A stretch of 64,000 nucleotides of DNA. It comes from Limonium bicolor. Its lineage: Eukaryota; Streptophyta; Magnoliopsida; Caryophyllales; Plumbaginaceae. The notes under the pieces are model-generated. The model made no database searches and was not told the origin of the DNA. It worked only from the letters and a program-made list of their open reading frames with translations. Position numbers and translations under genes: made by a program. Location: assembly GCA_023374045.1 (NCBI GenBank), contig CM041778.1, positions 362,984,831 to 363,048,830 on the forward strand, read 5' to 3'. Positions 44,198-57,200 of this stretch are shown here, one piece after another. Positions within the stretch are counted from its first letter, which is position 1, and each line of letters begins with the position of its first letter.

Positions 44198-47100
44198 TGT
44201 AACACCCCTGCTATCAATACAGTCATTAACGTCCAATCTCCTTACTCATTAGATGCACGCAGCGGATACCTACTTACATACATTGGGTGATACAATGCCG
44301 TTAGTCACCCACGTGACTAACAAGGCTACTGATTCTACATACAGCATCGGTCTGATGGACCGGAATCCCGAGTACTACAAATCTACAATGCATTCTCCAT
44401 TTACCAAATGCTACTACAATCTCCATTCAATGCAATACTCCAAGTACAATACAATATAATCTATATACCGAGTTTACTAAGATCCTTATACAATGTACTA
44501 TCTCTTCAAAGTTCATACATACTCACCAAGAGACTACTTACTACCCGTTCCTCACACGCTACTTACTTCCAAATACCAGGGTGTGCCTCCGGTCTCTTCC
44601 TTGACCATATTCGTTTCGGGTACCTGCACACTAAAAAAATGTCCCCCGAAGGGGTCAGCTTTCGCCGAGCATGATAACCGCATACCCCGCGTACTAGTGA
44701 GGGTACGCCGACCACTTGGTCGAATACATGCGGTTCATTTCATACAAGCATACATGCATACATGCTCTTACACACAGTACCATAATACTTACACAACATA
44801 CATACATACAATTCAGTTCATACAAGGGATACGATATAAACCAACCAATACATACTTACCTCTTCCGAATTACATATACTCATTACATACACAATATACA
44901 ATTCTTGTTAGCTTCATTGGTCCACCCGGGTTAATCGGGTGGAGATTACTCTTTTACTCGTTACTTCATACACATACATACTCATACACATACTTACTTA
45001 CGGATCCATACTTACTTACTCTTACTCTTACTCAAGTTAAGTCGTCGGGACCTCCGGCCCTGGGGACTACACCGTCCCACCTCCGGGATTTACTTGACTC
45101 ACTAATCCGGGATGCTACCCATTTAAGGGATTTGGGCCGCGGACCAGTTTAAGAGTCAGGAATTGCAGCCAACCTCTTGTGACTCCGCATCCTCACGCGT
45201 GGCCGAAGCTATATCGGACTTGTACTCATTCCAATTTACTCACTTAAGTTAGGAGTTAGATAGTTAGGAATTAGCACAAGTCAACATCCAAGCCACAATA
45301 ATACAATACAAATATACACATACATACGAGGTACAATACTTTACACAAGTACAATACGAGGTTCGAATACCATTCATCATCATTCATATATTTCATGAAT
45401 TATACAAACTAGTGCTCAAGACAATAAATTTCAAGCACAACATAAGTCAAGCACAGGTAAGTGCATTATAATCCGATTCATGCATTTATCTTATTTAGGT
45501 GGTCAAATAAGCACACAAATCGGGGTAACCAGATTAGGATACAGGGCATGAAGAAATCATACCTTTCACCGTTGTACTTGTATCCCAACGTTCCTCCGGT
45601 GTTCACAATCACAGCCTAGGATATGCATACAATTGAATGATTAATCTACCATTATTAATCTTAACTCGACTACTTTTGTGTTTGCTAATCCGTACTTACT
45701 AAGGCTTTACATTCCTTACTCTTATATTTCATTTTACTTACTTTCCATTACTTGCCCATAATTTACATACCCATATATATACATATGTATAGGTGGGTAT
45801 ACATAATATATATATATATATACTAGTTATAAGCTTACTGTTTTTTTTTTTTTGTAAGTATAGGGCCGTCCGACCCACCGTCCGACCCAAGCCCTGGGTC
45901 GGACCATTCCAGTAGGATTCGTTCCCAGAAAATTACCCTGTCCGACCCAGCACTGTTCCGTCCGACCCATACTCTCTGGGTCGGACCATTCCAGAAGGTT
46001 TTGGTCCTGTCGTCCAAGCTCCGTCCGACCCACGTCCGACCCAACGTCTGGGTCGGACGAAGTCAGAAACTTCGACGACGGAAAAATTTTAGCCTGTCCG
46101 ACCCACGTCCGATCCACGGCTCTGGGTCGGACCATTCCAGAAAGTTTACATCTCGTTGTTTAAGCCCGTCCGACCCACGTCCGATCCAGACTCTGGGTCG
46201 GACGGTTCCAGAACCTTGTTACAGATTTTGTTTTTCCTTCCAATTTCACCCATTGTTTCCCCAATCTTCCTACATACATCCTAACATGTTTTAGTACCAT
46301 TTAAACATTCTAAATCACCTTAATTCATCCACCAACCCATTACTAAATCCATCAAACAACTTACACAATTTCCCTCACTTCCTTTCAACACTTACAACAG
46401 TTTTTCATTCTCTAATGCTACGGATTTTTCTACAACTCCTACCATTCAATATTTCCTCTACCAATGTCACTCCTAGCATCCCAAATACATCTCCTATTAC
46501 CATGCCAATTCATTTCTAAGCAATTATACCACCTATGCCAAGTCCAACATTCTTTTACCAATTCTTGCACACTAATCTTTCCTAGTCCTCCTATACAAAT
46601 TGATACCCCTTTGCTACAGATTTTGGTTCCTACTTCCTCCATACATAGTTTCCTCTCCTAATGTCATCTCCAAGGCCTACAATGCATTGTCTCACCTCTT
46701 CAAGTCCAACACTCTTGTCACCAAATTCTTACACACTAATTCTTCCTAACTTCTCCAATGTATTTCTATACACTTTGTTACAGATTTTACATTTCTTATT
46801 CCTCATACTACAACTACCATTCCATTGCCACTAAACATCTCTACTAATCCAAATACATACCTTGGTTCTACCATTCACCAAGTCATTTCTACATGTACAT
46901 ATTCCTACCAAAATTTTGCCATAGTTCCTCTACATTTCTTACTTCTCCACACATGTGTTTTCTCATCAAACTCCTTCCTAATCTAGCCAAACCACAAGGG
47001 TTCTACCAGCACACATACAAAATCTTAGTACACCATTACTTCCTCAATCCACATTACTAATGCACATACACAATACACTTGGCTCTAAGGCCCACACTTC

Positions 47101-48550
47101 ACATACTAGTTCACAAATACTCAAACTTCCTCAATTACATTACTAGTACATTATTGGTTTCTTTAGATTGGTTTACCCATTCCCATTACTCTGATGCACC
47201 AAAATTTAACATTAGTAAAGAGCTCTTACCTTGAGCTTTTAATTCCTTCTTTCTTTCTCATCTCTCCTCTTCTCTTCCTTGTACAATTCGATTTTGGGGG
47301 AATGGGGTTGCCAAACTCCATTCCCATCACCCAAAGCATACAAAACAAGTATAATTAATATACTAACCCATAGATTTATACTAACTCATTGAGATATTTT
47401 AAACAAATTTCTAGGGTTTACCTTTTGAAGCTTTTAAGAGGGGTTTTAGCCCTTGGTTCAAGAAGGTGAATCCACCACCATTGCAAGGTTGATATTATGC
47501 TCAAAAGGGAGAGAGAAAACAAGGCATTACAAAGAGGCAAAAATCGGTTATGAAGCAAGGTGGAGAAAACATGAGTTTTTCATGTAGATTTTTACCTTGT
47601 TGGAAAGAGGAGACTCCAAGCTTTACATTGGTGCCATTTCTCTTTGAATGGGGAAAACCCATGGAGATGAAACTCATCCTTTTCGAATTTTGACAAAAGA
47701 GAGAATGATAGAGGAGGATGAGGGGATTACAAATAGTAATTATTTTTGTGATTGGAGCTCAAATGGAGGTAGAGATGGGAGAGAAGATGAAGTGCCATTG
47801 TTGTTGTTGGGGGAGCTCCAAAATCGCAGCCCAAGGGAGGAGGAAGAGGAGAGTACGATGGAGGGGGAAGAGGAAAGAGAGAGGTGAGTGAAAATGTGAG
47901 AGTGAGGTGAGAGGGAAGGGAAATAAAGTAACCTTTTACTTTATTGTTTTTGCTTTTGGCTCTCTTATTTATTAGCTAGTTACATGTGTGTGTGAGGGAG
48001 TTATTTGACTGATGAAAACCGGCCCCTTACTGTCACACTAGCTGGAGCGTTTTTTGTCTTTTACAGAAAACGCTCGTTATTTTACCCGGTTTAGGTACTG
48101 TTCACTAACCGGGCCCGTTTTCCGGAATTTTCTCGTTTCTTTATTTTTATTGGTTATTAAGCTTTCATAAATGCTTAATAATTATTATTTAATGATTTAT
48201 AATTTTTACGGGTTCGTTTGACCGCTTAAAGTCACGTTTTCGGGTTCCCTCGAAAAACGTGCTCTAAAGCTCTATTAGCGTTTTAATTCATTATTTGGAT
48301 CCGTATTCTTCGGGAGTTGTTCCCATATATTATTTAGGTCTTATTAAACCTTTAGAATCCATATAACACGCTAACCGAGGTCTCATTCCTCCTATGGTTA
48401 CTTAACGCTTATTTAGCGTTTTCCGCTTTTAAGCGTTTATTTATTTCTTTTGGATTTATTTTTCCTTACTAGTATTAATTGGGTACCATTAGGCCCTTAA
48501 ATACATATGAGATTAATTTTAATCCCTATATTTAATTTCGGGGTATTTCA
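44198..48550 (-). repeat. LARD 3' LTR (4,353 bp)
   Basis: Nearly identical to 54,212-58,549; differences are mostly one-base indels. It contains a GTCCGACCC palindrome array (45,863-46,206), ATAC-rich runs (44,740-45,010), a TA microsatellite (45,806-45,823) and a poly-T run (45,840-45,853). No ORF is preserved between the two copies except by chance. Confidence 0.95.
45863..46206. repeat. GTCCGACCC palindrome array (LARD 3' LTR)
   Basis: Five units of GTCCGACCCA (often doubled) ... TGGGTCGGAC start near 45,867, 45,939, 46,019, 46,096 and 46,168, spaced 72-80 bp, each followed by CCATTCCAG or a similar spacer. Confidence 0.9.
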
Positions 48551-48566
48551 ATCTACCCCCCTTAGG
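48551..48566 (-). promoter_or_regulatory. Polypurine tract of the LARD
   Basis: The minus strand reads CCTAAGGGGGGTAGAT directly before the LTR start TGAAATACC. Upstream on the minus strand is CTTTGAGGACAAAGTTC, the block that usually lies between pol and PPT in gypsy elements. Confidence 0.85.
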
Positions 48567-51500
48567 AACTTTGTCCTCAAAGTTGTTCGAGGTTACAGGT
48601 TTACAATGCTTACTTATTCTTACGTGTCTAATACCAAAGCCATACCTTCTTCCTTCTTACAATTCCCAAATCCATTACTCAGTGTCTCTACATACCATAC
48701 CATACCAATGTACTATAGTTATTCCAATCCGCATTACTACCGACCATCCGGTTCCTCATTACAAAATATACAACATACAATGTAAGGCTATCCCCAAAGC
48801 GATGCAGTACACATTCCAATCCCGTAGGCGCTCAGATCATCTAGACACGGGACTCCTCTATGTCCCGCCGCCCTTGGAATAATACAACATAATATATTAC
48901 TATCTTCTCCCGTACCAGCTTCCAACAAATACTCTAGTCTCTAGTCTAAGGAAAATCCTTCCTCACGGCTACATAGAAATCCTTCTAAACATACAACTCC
49001 AGATTCCAATTTATGTTCATTACTTCTATCCTATGTGTGATTCTTGTGACCACTTGAGGGGAGCTTCGAGAATCATTCGACCCTGATGTGATCAGCATCA
49101 GTGTTGAACTATCTTTCCACCCCAATTTGTGTTCGGTTTCCCTTGATCTGATCAGGATCAAGTTCGACTTCCCACATCAGGTTCAACCAAACAAATAATT
49201 TAATTGTTTTCATCTTCTATCTTTTTATTCTTTCTAGTCGTGATTACGAATCCATACATCTCCAAAGGATGGAATCAGTCCATCAATCATCCTCACTCTA
49301 TTTCCCAAATGCTTTACTCCATGGTTCAATCCTAATGCTCATTTCATCAACCTTCACTACTTCCGTCCATTACTCACCATCATATCCTATATTCTAACTA
49401 AGGAATACTTCATTTCTAAGATTTAGTTGTCTTCAATTGTTTCAAATATTTTACTTACGATTCCACTACTCATAAACTTCATTCATCTACTATCCTCATT
49501 CATTTCGTACTACTTCTTCAAAGGTTACAATACTTGTGGAGCTCCGTCCACTACTCATTACTCTTCTTTACCAATACTCTTACACTGGTGTTACAAGATG
49601 GGTATATTCACCCTATGGTATTTGCATGTCTAATGCTTAGTTACCACAATTCAATATGAATGAATACGTATGTTTATATAACGTAAGTACCACTCATCGA
49701 ATAATTTCTCATTTGTGCTATGCACATTATAGTTTTATGTGTTTTATTTATAAAACTTGCATTAAGCGGTTTTCGCTCTACCCCCCTTAAAAGGGATTAC
49801 GCCCACGTAATCTACCATATGTTATTATTATTAAACATTGGTTTAATCAATTTGGGCAATCTGAAGCGTTTAGCTTCACTACGGTGTACTATAGAATATG
49901 CTCTGGTCAAAGGGTTTTAACCATACCAACGGTTTAGTCTTTGCACCAAGAGTTCCTATATGAGTTTATTTAACTCATCGTTAATTCGGTTCTAGCCTAT
50001 CAGGCTTCAAGGCATTAACAGCCATTGTATTATACTCACTAGGTATATTGTCTCCTAGCTAGGGCCCACTAGCTTCTGCTGCGCGACCCTGATAACTTGG
50101 GTTATTCACCCTTCTTGTTATCCTTAATGTGCTATACATAACCTTTTATCCATCTATTATGGGAATAAGTTTACTAAAAAATTCGGTATTCTTTTACCGT
50201 GTTTGAACTCGACGAGTTAAGATTTATAACCAGCTCTCTGGTACTCTACTGCACATGCTATTCGTGCTTCTACGATTATTCATTAAGTTCCTCCGACTTA
50301 TTGTCAGGCGAGGTTAAGTCACTACTTAGTTGTAGTGCTTCCTCTGGTGTCACTAGCTTCTGAATTCTACCAGTTCCCTGGTTCAGTACAAGTGTTCTTT
50401 ACTTGTATGGCCTTGCATTTCTATGCGTCGGTCCTAGTGACTTTCTTAAGCCTCCCTTCACCTTTTATTCCATTGGAATTCACATCCGTGATTGTTAGTG
50501 TGTTTCGCACTCTTCGTGCTTCTTTGGCCTTAGGCCGCACGGTTGTTGCTAAGCCTGCTTGACTGGCTTATGCCATGTTTGTGGTGAAAGGAAAGATTTA
50601 CTACGGTTTACATTCTTCATATCCCTAGCCATCTCATTAGATCATTAGCTGAACAAGTGCAATGCCAAAACACTCAGTCATACAGAGTGCAGAGGCGTAA
50701 ACGCTTGACAGTAAGTCACTTATGTGATAGGAAGGAATATTTCTGCTTGTCATTCGTACTTATACTCCGTGTCATTATCTGCTACTTCCTCATATCGGTC
50801 GCTTGTTGCGCACCGTATTCTTACTCATTATACAACATCGTTTTACTGTCTCTGTTACTGTGATAGTTTCTCTTTACTCATTGCCATTGTCATTGGCACC
50901 ATTCCCTTATGGTATGAATACCCTGGGGTTTCCAATGTTCGTGTGTATGACGGTTGTCGTAGCATACCACAATATTAATATCTTCCCAATGTGGAGATGT
51001 TCTTCCATTTTAGGTTTCATGTGTAGGTTAGCTTACCTCACATTCCATCATCATTCATGATACGGCTTACCAAGTATCTTGGTTGACCAAGGGTGAGATA
51101 ACTCATCGGGTTATAAGCTCTCTTGAGCGTTGGTCATTCGTGATGTTCAATGTGTGTTCACATTAATTGCTTTGATAATTATTGTCTTTCGGTGCTGAGC
51201 ATTGGTTTAGGCTCTGGCTGTGTAGTTTTGCTTGTATATATATTACCAGGACATCCCACGAAACTTCAAGGGTTTTCTGGTCCCGTTCTCCAATTGAAGA
51301 GTACTCTGTCATTGATAAATGAGAGTTCTTGTTGAGTGGTTTGTCTCCCTCATAGGTCTAATGACAAGGTTGGCTATGTTGGTGTTTACACAATGGTTTA
51401 CCACATGCTTGGGTGCATATGGAGTATACTTACTCCTTTAAGTCGTAATGGTTTGGAAATCTCATTTCCTTATTCCTTCACCCTTGGCAATATCTATTGC

Positions 51501-54178
51501 GTGGTTTGTTGTTATAGTAAATGGAAGCCTTTTCTAAGGGTTCACATCGTCACTGCATTGGTGGTCTTTGGTTAATGAGGGGTACCTTCCCTTGGGTTTC
51601 TCGTAGTGTCCAAGTGTGGACTAGGCCAATGTTGGCATTACCATGATTCTCATGCCTCTGTGCTACCATTGCTACAGAAGGCATGGCGGTAATTAAGAAC
51701 TCCGTCGACTGTATACTAGGCTGATGCTCTAGTGACAGTGACATTGAGTTGGCCATTACTCCAAGCCACTCAGAGTGTTGGGTTTGAATTTATGGTCCAG
51801 TTGTTGATTTCTTGTCGTATGAGGCAATATCTCTTGTAGGTCTCGTTAACAATGGTGCCGGTTTTGCAACCGTTTAAATTATATAACGTATTTGGTTTAC
51901 GACTTCTGAGCCGTATTGCTGCAAGCTATGCTCTTTGCAAGCTGCTTATACATGTTTCCACTCCACGTATACCGTCATAGGTTGGAGGTATTATTGGGCT
52001 CCATGGTAAGTCGTGACATCACGCTTCCGTTCATAGGAGACCCTTTAGGCAATCTGGTGTTAATAGGTGCCTCTCAATATTTTAGGGCATTTCCTGTTAA
52101 GTGAAATCCCTTCGGGTCCCAACCGAGTGTTCGTTCTAACTTTCGTGCTTTTATCATGTCGCTGTTGTTCGACTGTTTCCATCTAGTCACCCTCAAGGAT
52201 TGCTCCTGGGTGTTGTTAAATTATGTCGTTACTTCCGGCTGATGGTTATGATATGTTGTCCACTGTACCATCTTGTGGTATCGTTCTTGAGTTGTCCCTT
52301 TTTGGGTCATGACGTCTCCCGTCCTTGGGTAGACTGTTTATGCTTGTTCCTAGTACTTGAGACTAGGTTTGAATATCCTCTCCGATTATGGATTGTGCTT
52401 CGTAGTAATTTTGTGATTGCTCTTGGGAATTCCGCCCCGTTTGTTGAGTATTGTTAGGTTCACGTTAGGCATTCGCCTTAATGTGTTTAGGCTGGGCATT
52501 CCATCCAGCTGTCAGGTAATTGCTTGGATTATTTGAGACATATCCAATGTCTATACTTACTAGCATGTGCTCTTTGCACTTCCTAGTTCTTATTCCTCAT
52601 CTCAGATGGATTCTCTGAGTTCCTTTATGCTTGATCCTCTGAGGTGTCCAGCTGTCTTGGGTTGAACTTACTGATGGTCCGTAGAACGGAGTTGACTACT
52701 TCCCGTGTGTCGTACACTACATGTATACATACGTGGGGTACCATGTTGATACGTTACCACTTACCCAACTATATGTCGGGCCCACAAGCTCCTTCGGAGT
52801 GCGGTTGTCCCACATCCCGTAACGGGTATACTCGTAGTGTTCGTCACACGCCTAGGTGAAGTATTCTGTTGCCAACTCCTCTTGTATCATCCTATGATAC
52901 TCACCATAATGCTGTTGGTCTGGTTTTAAAATCCAAGGTTTTTAAAAGAGGGTTGTGGTTTTGAAAAAGAAAATTTAGGTTTTAAAACAATGGTTCGGTG
53001 TTAAAAGAAATCTCTCATGGCATAGCCACGGTTGAGGTCTTGACCAATCTAGCCTCTCGCTGACTGGTATGTTCTAAATACAGTGGTCGGGCCGTTAGGC
53101 CTTTCCAAGGTTCCATACGTCTGGTTGTTAGGATGTGTGATCCTGTGGTTGTTTCGTTACAGTCACCGTACATTACTATGTACTTGTGACATGCTAGTGT
53201 TCCTTTACATATCTCTGTCTTTACTGCACTTGCCTTGGCAAGTGCGTGGTATCGATGGTTTTTGGATAATCCTATACCAATCTTGGTATGGCTTCTGCTT
53301 GTATTTAATAGTCTGGTTAACCTTTCCTTGGTCTTATTGATCCACAATAGGTATACTCGCCCCTTTAGGTAGCTTCTTGGTGGTCTAGACATGGCTGTCG
53401 TAGATCTGGGTACTCCTCCAATCCTTGGAGTTCCCGCTCTATTTGGTTTAGTGTCGTTCCTTGTGGCTCGTTCCCACCCACCTGTGGCGGTCACTGAGTC
53501 TTCCGTTTAGGCACTACTCTTGTAGTCCTATTTGATTATATCTCATGGTTGTTCTTGTAGTTGTCTGAGCTATATTGGCCAGGTATTGCAACCTTAATGG
53601 CGTCGTAGTTTTGAAGTTAACCGCTTCCGACTATGTCCTTAGTCAGTTAGCATACCGTTGGTGGTATTATTCAAGTATTACTATCCCGTAGACTTGTGTC
53701 TCGGGTTCCGTTACTGCTCCCTTTTTCCATTCCGTTGCACGGTTAGTACTTCTGTCCTGCTGTTGGTTGACTAGATAGGTTTCGCGACTGCTAAGCAGGT
53801 CGCCCCATGCTGTTGCAAGTTATAGCCTCCTCGTGGTTGGAATGCTCATTCTACCGCTATCACGTGCGGGGTGTGGTTCAACCGGGAACTATCTCCGGGA
53901 CTTCCAGTTCTTGGAATCTACTACAGTCGGTTCTTGTTTACTGTGTGATTGATTCACCACTGCCAGATCGGGTTCCCCGAGTATGAGAAGACTTTTCTTC
54001 TCTCTGGCGTCCTTTCCCAAGTTACACAGTGGGGTTTGCGGCGGGCGGGACTGGTATTGTAGGTATCCGGTACTCACCGGGAGTTCCTAACTAGCATCTC
54101 TCTAATGCTATCACTCAGCCCATAGCCCTAAGCTTCTAATTCCTAACTCGGTATTTCCTAAACTCGGTATTTCCAGTC
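48567..54178 (-). other. LARD internal region, no recognisable coding sequence
   Basis: I found no retroviral domain on either strand in 5.6 kb. The longest minus-strand frame (53,015-53,494, 159 codons) and another at 53,889-54,077 resemble no family I know and have no recognisable motif. The region is not low-complexity, so it may be diverged former coding or structured RNA sequence. Two 12-14 bp repeats (CTCGGTATTTCC) lie at 54,148-54,174 near the primer site. Confidence 0.7.
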
Positions 54179-54206
54179 ATCAGAGCGATACTTCGCTCTG
54201 ATACCA
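54179..54206 (-). promoter_or_regulatory. LARD primer-binding site overlapped by a perfect hairpin
   Basis: The minus strand reads TGGTATCAGAGC (54,195-54,206), a perfect initiator tRNA-Met primer site, five bases after the LTR. A perfect 10-bp stem (ATCAGAGCGA / TCGCTCTGAT, 54,179-54,202) with a four-base loop overlaps eight of its bases. Confidence 0.85.
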
Positions 54207-54211
54207 CTTTT

Positions 54212-57200
54212 TGTAACACCCCTGCTATCAATACAGTCATTAACGTCCAATCTCCTTACTCATTAGATGCACGCAGCGGATACCTACTTACATACATTGG
54301 GTGATACAATGCCGTTAGTCACCCACGTGACTAACAAGGCTACTGATTCTACATACAGCATCGGTCTGATGGACCGGAATCCCGAGTACTACAAATCTAC
54401 AATGCATTCTCCATTTACCAATGCTACTACAATCTCCATTCAATACAATACTCCAAGTACAATACAATATAATCTATATACCGAGTTTACTAAGATCCTT
54501 ATACAATGTACTATCTCTTCAAAGTTCATACATACTCACAAGAGACTACTTACTACCCGTTCCTCACACGCTACTTACTTCCAAATACCAGGGTGTGCCT
54601 CCGGTCTCTTCCTTGACCATATTCGTTTCGGGTACCTGCACACTAAAAAAATGTCCCCCGAAGGGGTCAGCTTTCGCCGAGCATGATAACCGCATACCCC
54701 GCGTACTAGTGAGGGTACGCCGACCACTTGGTCGAATACATGCGGTTCATTTCATACAAGCATACATGCATACATGCTCTTACACACAGTACCATAATAC
54801 TTACACAACATACATACATACAATTCAGTTCATACAAGGGATACGATATAAACCAACCAATACATACTTACCTCTTCCGAATTACACATACTCATTACAT
54901 ACACAATATACAATTCTTGTTAGCTTCATTGGTCCACCCGGGTTAATCGGGTGGAGATTACTCTTTTACTCGTTACTTCATACACATACATACTCATACA
55001 TACTTACTTACGGATCCATACTTACTTACTCTTACTCTTACTCAAGTTAAGTCGTCGGGACCTCCGGCCCTGGGGACTACACCGTCCCACCTCCGGGATT
55101 TACTTGACTCACTAATCCGGGATGCTACCCATTTAAGGGATTTGGGCCGCGGACCAGTTTAAGAGTCAGGAATTGCAGCCAACCTCTTGTGACTCCGCAT
55201 CCTCACGCGTGGCCGAAGCTATATCGGACTTGTACTCATTCCAATTTACTCACTTAAGTTAGGAGTTAGATAGTTAGGAATTAGCACAAGTCAACATCCA
55301 AGCCACAATAATACAATACAAATATACACATACATACGAGGTACAATACTTTACACAAGTACAATACGAGGTTCGAATACCATTCATCATCATTCATATA
55401 TTTCATGAATTATACAAACTAGTGCTCAAGACAATAAATTTCAAGCACAACATAAGTCAAGCACAGGTAAGTGCATTATAATCCGATTCATGCATTTATC
55501 TTATTTAGGTGGTCAAATAAGCACACAAATCGGGGTAACCAGATTAGGATACAGGGCATGAAGAAATCATACCTTTCACCGTTGTACTTGTATCCCAACG
55601 TTCCTCCGGTGTTCACAATCAAACCTAGGATATGCATACAATGAATGATTAATCTACCATTATTAATCTTAACTCGACTACTTTTGTGTTTGCTAATCCG
55701 TACTTACTAAGGCTTTACATTCCTTACTCTTATATTTCATTTTACTTACTTTCCATTACTTGCCCATAATTTACATACCCATATATATACATATGTATAG
55801 GTGGGTATACATATATATATATATACTAGTTATAAGCTTACTGTTTTTTTTTTGTAAGTATAGGGCCGTCCGACCCACCGTCCGACCCAAGCCCTGGGTC
55901 GGACCATTCCAGTAGATTCGTTCCCAGAAAATTACCCTGTCCGACCCAGCACTGTTCCGTCCGACCCATACTCTCTGGGTCGGACCATTCCAGAAGGTTT
56001 TGGTCCTGTCGTCCAAGCTCCGTCCGACCCACGTCCGACCCAACGTCTGGGTCGGACGAAGTCAGAAACTTCGACGACGGAAAAATTTTAGCCTGTCCGA
56101 CCCACGTCCGATCCACGGCTCTGGGTCGGACCATTCCAGAAAGTTTACATCTCGTTGTTTAAGCCCTGTCCGACCCACGTCCGATCCAGACTCTGGGTCG
56201 GACGGTTCCAGAACCTTGTTACAGATTTTGTTTTTCCTTCCCAATTTCACCCATTGTTTCCCCAATCTTCCTACATACATCCTAACATGTTTTAGTACCA
56301 TTTAAACATTCTAAATCACCTTAATTCATCCACCAAACCCATTACTAAATCCATCAAACAACTTACACAATTTCCCTCACTTCCTTTCAACACTTACAAC
56401 AGTTTTTCATTCTCTAATGCTACGGATTTTTCTACAACTCCTACCATTCGATATTTCCTCTACCAATGTCACTCCTAGCATCCCAAATACATCTCCTATT
56501 ACCATGCCAATTCATTTCTAAGCAATTATACCACCTATGCCCAAGTCCAACATTCTTTTTACCAATTCTTGCACACTAATCTTTCCTAGTCCTCCTATAC
56601 AAATTTGATACCCTTTGCTACAGATTTTGGTTCCTACTTCCTCCATACATAGTTTCCTCTCCTAATGTCATCTCCAAGGCCTACAATGCATTGTCTCACC
56701 TCTTCAAGTCCAACACTCTTGTCACCAAATTCTTACACACTAATTCTTCCTAACTTCTCCAATGTATTTCTATACACTTTGTTACAGATTTTACATTTAT
56801 TCCTCATACTACAACTACCATTCCATTGCCACTAAACATCTCTACTAATCCAAATACATACCTTGGTTCTACCATTCACCAAGTCATTTCTACATGTACA
56901 TATTCCTACCAAAATTTTGCCATAGTTCCTCTACATTTCTTACTTCTCCACACATGTGTTTTCTCATCAAACTCCTTCCTAATCTAGCCAAACCACAAGG
57001 GTTCTACCAGCACACATACAAAATCTTAGTACACCATTACTTCCTCAATCCACATTACTAATGCACATACACAATACACTTGGCTCTAAGGCCCACACTT
57101 CACATACTAGTTCACAAATACTCAAACTTCCTCAATTACATTACTAGTACATTATTTGGTTTCTTTAGATTGGTTTACCCATTCCCATTACTCTGATGCA

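Noticed and set aside
47648..47887. 79-codon acidic ORF in the LARD LTR.
   Set aside because: The corresponding frame in the other LTR copy is broken by indels; composition is low-complexity Glu/Arg.
53015..53494. 159-codon minus-strand ORF in the LARD interior.
   Set aside because: No recognisable motif. Kept only as a note in the internal-region entry because a profile search could still change this.
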